NCBI GenBank assembly: GCA_034766995.1
Contig: CM068314.1
Span: forward strand, 38,083,208-38,147,207
Direction: 5' to 3'
DNA length: 64,000 bases
From: Acanthacorydalis orientalis
Taxonomy: Eukaryota; Arthropoda; Insecta; Megaloptera; Corydalidae
The notes below the pieces were generated by a model. That model saw only the letters and a program-made list of their open reading frames with translations. It was not told where the DNA came from and ran no database searches. The position numbers and the translations under genes were made by a program. Each line of letters starts with the position of its first letter. Position 1 is the stretch's first letter. Below, one piece after another: positions 62,831 to 64,000 of the stretch.

Positions 62831-64000
62831 CGTTGTGATTTAATACGTTTTAATTAATGAACACGTTTTTTTTTATTTTTTCAATATATTGTTTTTCAAT
62901 GATTATAGTTTTTAATGCGTGTATTTTACGATTTTTTTCAAAAAAAAACTGAATATTTGTTTCGAACAAAATTACATATAATTGTAAAAATGTAATTATA
63001 AATGTATTTATTAAATATATGGTTATTTGAAAGTCAATCAATAATAAGAACACCATATGTAGTAAACTCATATAAATTCATTTACTTCAAGAAAAAGTAA
63101 TGGAATATTTGTTATTCAATTTTAATTTATTTTAACGAATTTAAAACTAGATCAACAAATTATTCCAACAATGAAATAATTTTAATATATATATATATAT
63201 ATATATATAAATTAATTTTAATATAAATTATAGTTTAGAAGTCAACCATTATAACTTTTTTCAAATATCTATCAAACGCTTCTTTTTTTAAAAGAAAATA
63301 AATATAAATCATTTCACGAACATCAAAATGATAAAATAATTGGTATAAATGTTTCCAATAAACGACAACAAATAACATACAATACAAAAAGTGTCTTCAT
63401 AATATACAAAAAAAATTCGATATTTCTATTAATAATTTAGTGATACGCTTATTGATTTCTAATCCGTTCTCATATATAAATCTGATAATAGTTACGTACT
63501 ATTATGAATAAAACTTCAATATTTAAAGAAATTAGGAAACTTTTTTTTCAGTGAAATTTATTTTTAGGTATGAAATTATTACTCACAAAAAAATAAGTTT
63601 ACTAACCATTTATGTCAAGAGGTAAAAAATACTTTGTACTTACAACTGAATGAGCATCCAAGCTTTAAAACTAACTGGTTTTTTCAAACTAAATTCTTTT
63701 TTGATGTCAAATGGTGTAGTGCATTTTATTTCGTCCTGGGTTGACCTAACACAAATGCATTTTATATATGGTTCATAAACACTGAGAATAAATAATATTT
63801 AGATTAATGTTTCTTTTTGATTTTTAATTATTCTAAAAATACTCGATTACTAAGTGCTTTTTTCTAACTAGTCTACTTTATTAAAATGTGAAAGAATAGC
63901 GAAATAAATAAAATTAATTTGTTAAAAATTACAAATAAAAAAACAAATTCACCTCGTTAATAAAAATATAGCTTCTAAGTAAATGTATATTCATTTATAC

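Larger units (their letters stand above)
59897..64000. other. AT-rich stretch to the window edge
   Basis: Besides the microsatellites and the island at 62400-62830 nothing is recognised. Small ORFs at 61284-61963 and 62850-63071 have AT-driven composition and no motif. Confidence 0.45.

Overview
The window is extremely AT-rich, intron-like eukaryotic DNA. It has more than 60 (TA)n tracts, no long open reading frames and many decayed DNA transposons of the mariner and piggyBac types. Together with a spliced, aminergic-looking G-protein-coupled receptor, this suggests an invertebrate, most likely an insect with an AT-rich genome such as a bee, wasp or ant. That placement is inference from composition and gene type, not proof. 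Nothing bacterial, phage-like or CRISPR-like is present.

One real gene can be supported, on the minus strand, and only its 5' part lies here. A start exon (9170..9337, ATG at 9269) opens after a 3' splice site and ends in a phase-1 donor. The next exon (2062..2223) starts in the matching phase and ends in another phase-1 donor partway through the first transmembrane helix. Joined, they encode 88 residues: an extracellular N-terminus with five N-glycosylation sequons and most of TM1, as in aminergic (serotonin/tyramine/octopamine-like) class A receptors. The rest lies beyond base 1, and at least one upstream 5' UTR exon lies above base 9337. A 20-codon upstream ORF overlaps the receptor start codon out of frame. 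Much or all of 9338..64000 may be 5' intron or upstream flank of this gene.

Layout: 1-2061, intron with a small GC-richer patch; 2062-2223, receptor exon with TM1; 2224-9169, about 7 kb of intron holding two composite TA minisatellites and a piggyBac-like relic (7769-8675); 9170-9337, start exon; 9338-19900, TA tracts and one GC-rich island (17030-17225); 20-28 kb, a transposon cluster (mariner C-terminal relic, piggyBac-type MITE, deleted mariner, hairpin, GC-richer island, fold-back mariner); 30.4-30.7 kb, a dispersed motif plus a cluster of stem-loops; 31.3-31.8 kb, a GC-richer patch with a possible minus-strand noncoding exon; 34941-34982, a possible 42-nt plus-strand microexon; 37.5-38.0 kb, a second copy of the 20-kb mariner subfamily; 53971-54539, a deleted mariner with both termini and TA target duplication; 59304-59896, a MITE with 122-bp terminal inverted repeats; 62.4-62.8 kb, a GC-richer island ending near a good plus-strand donor. 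Everything else is AT-rich sequence in which I see no gene.

The transposon remnants are all non-functional. They fall into at least two mariner subfamilies and up to three TTAA-type (piggyBac-like) elements. All similarity calls come from reading translations and motifs by eye; no database search was run.
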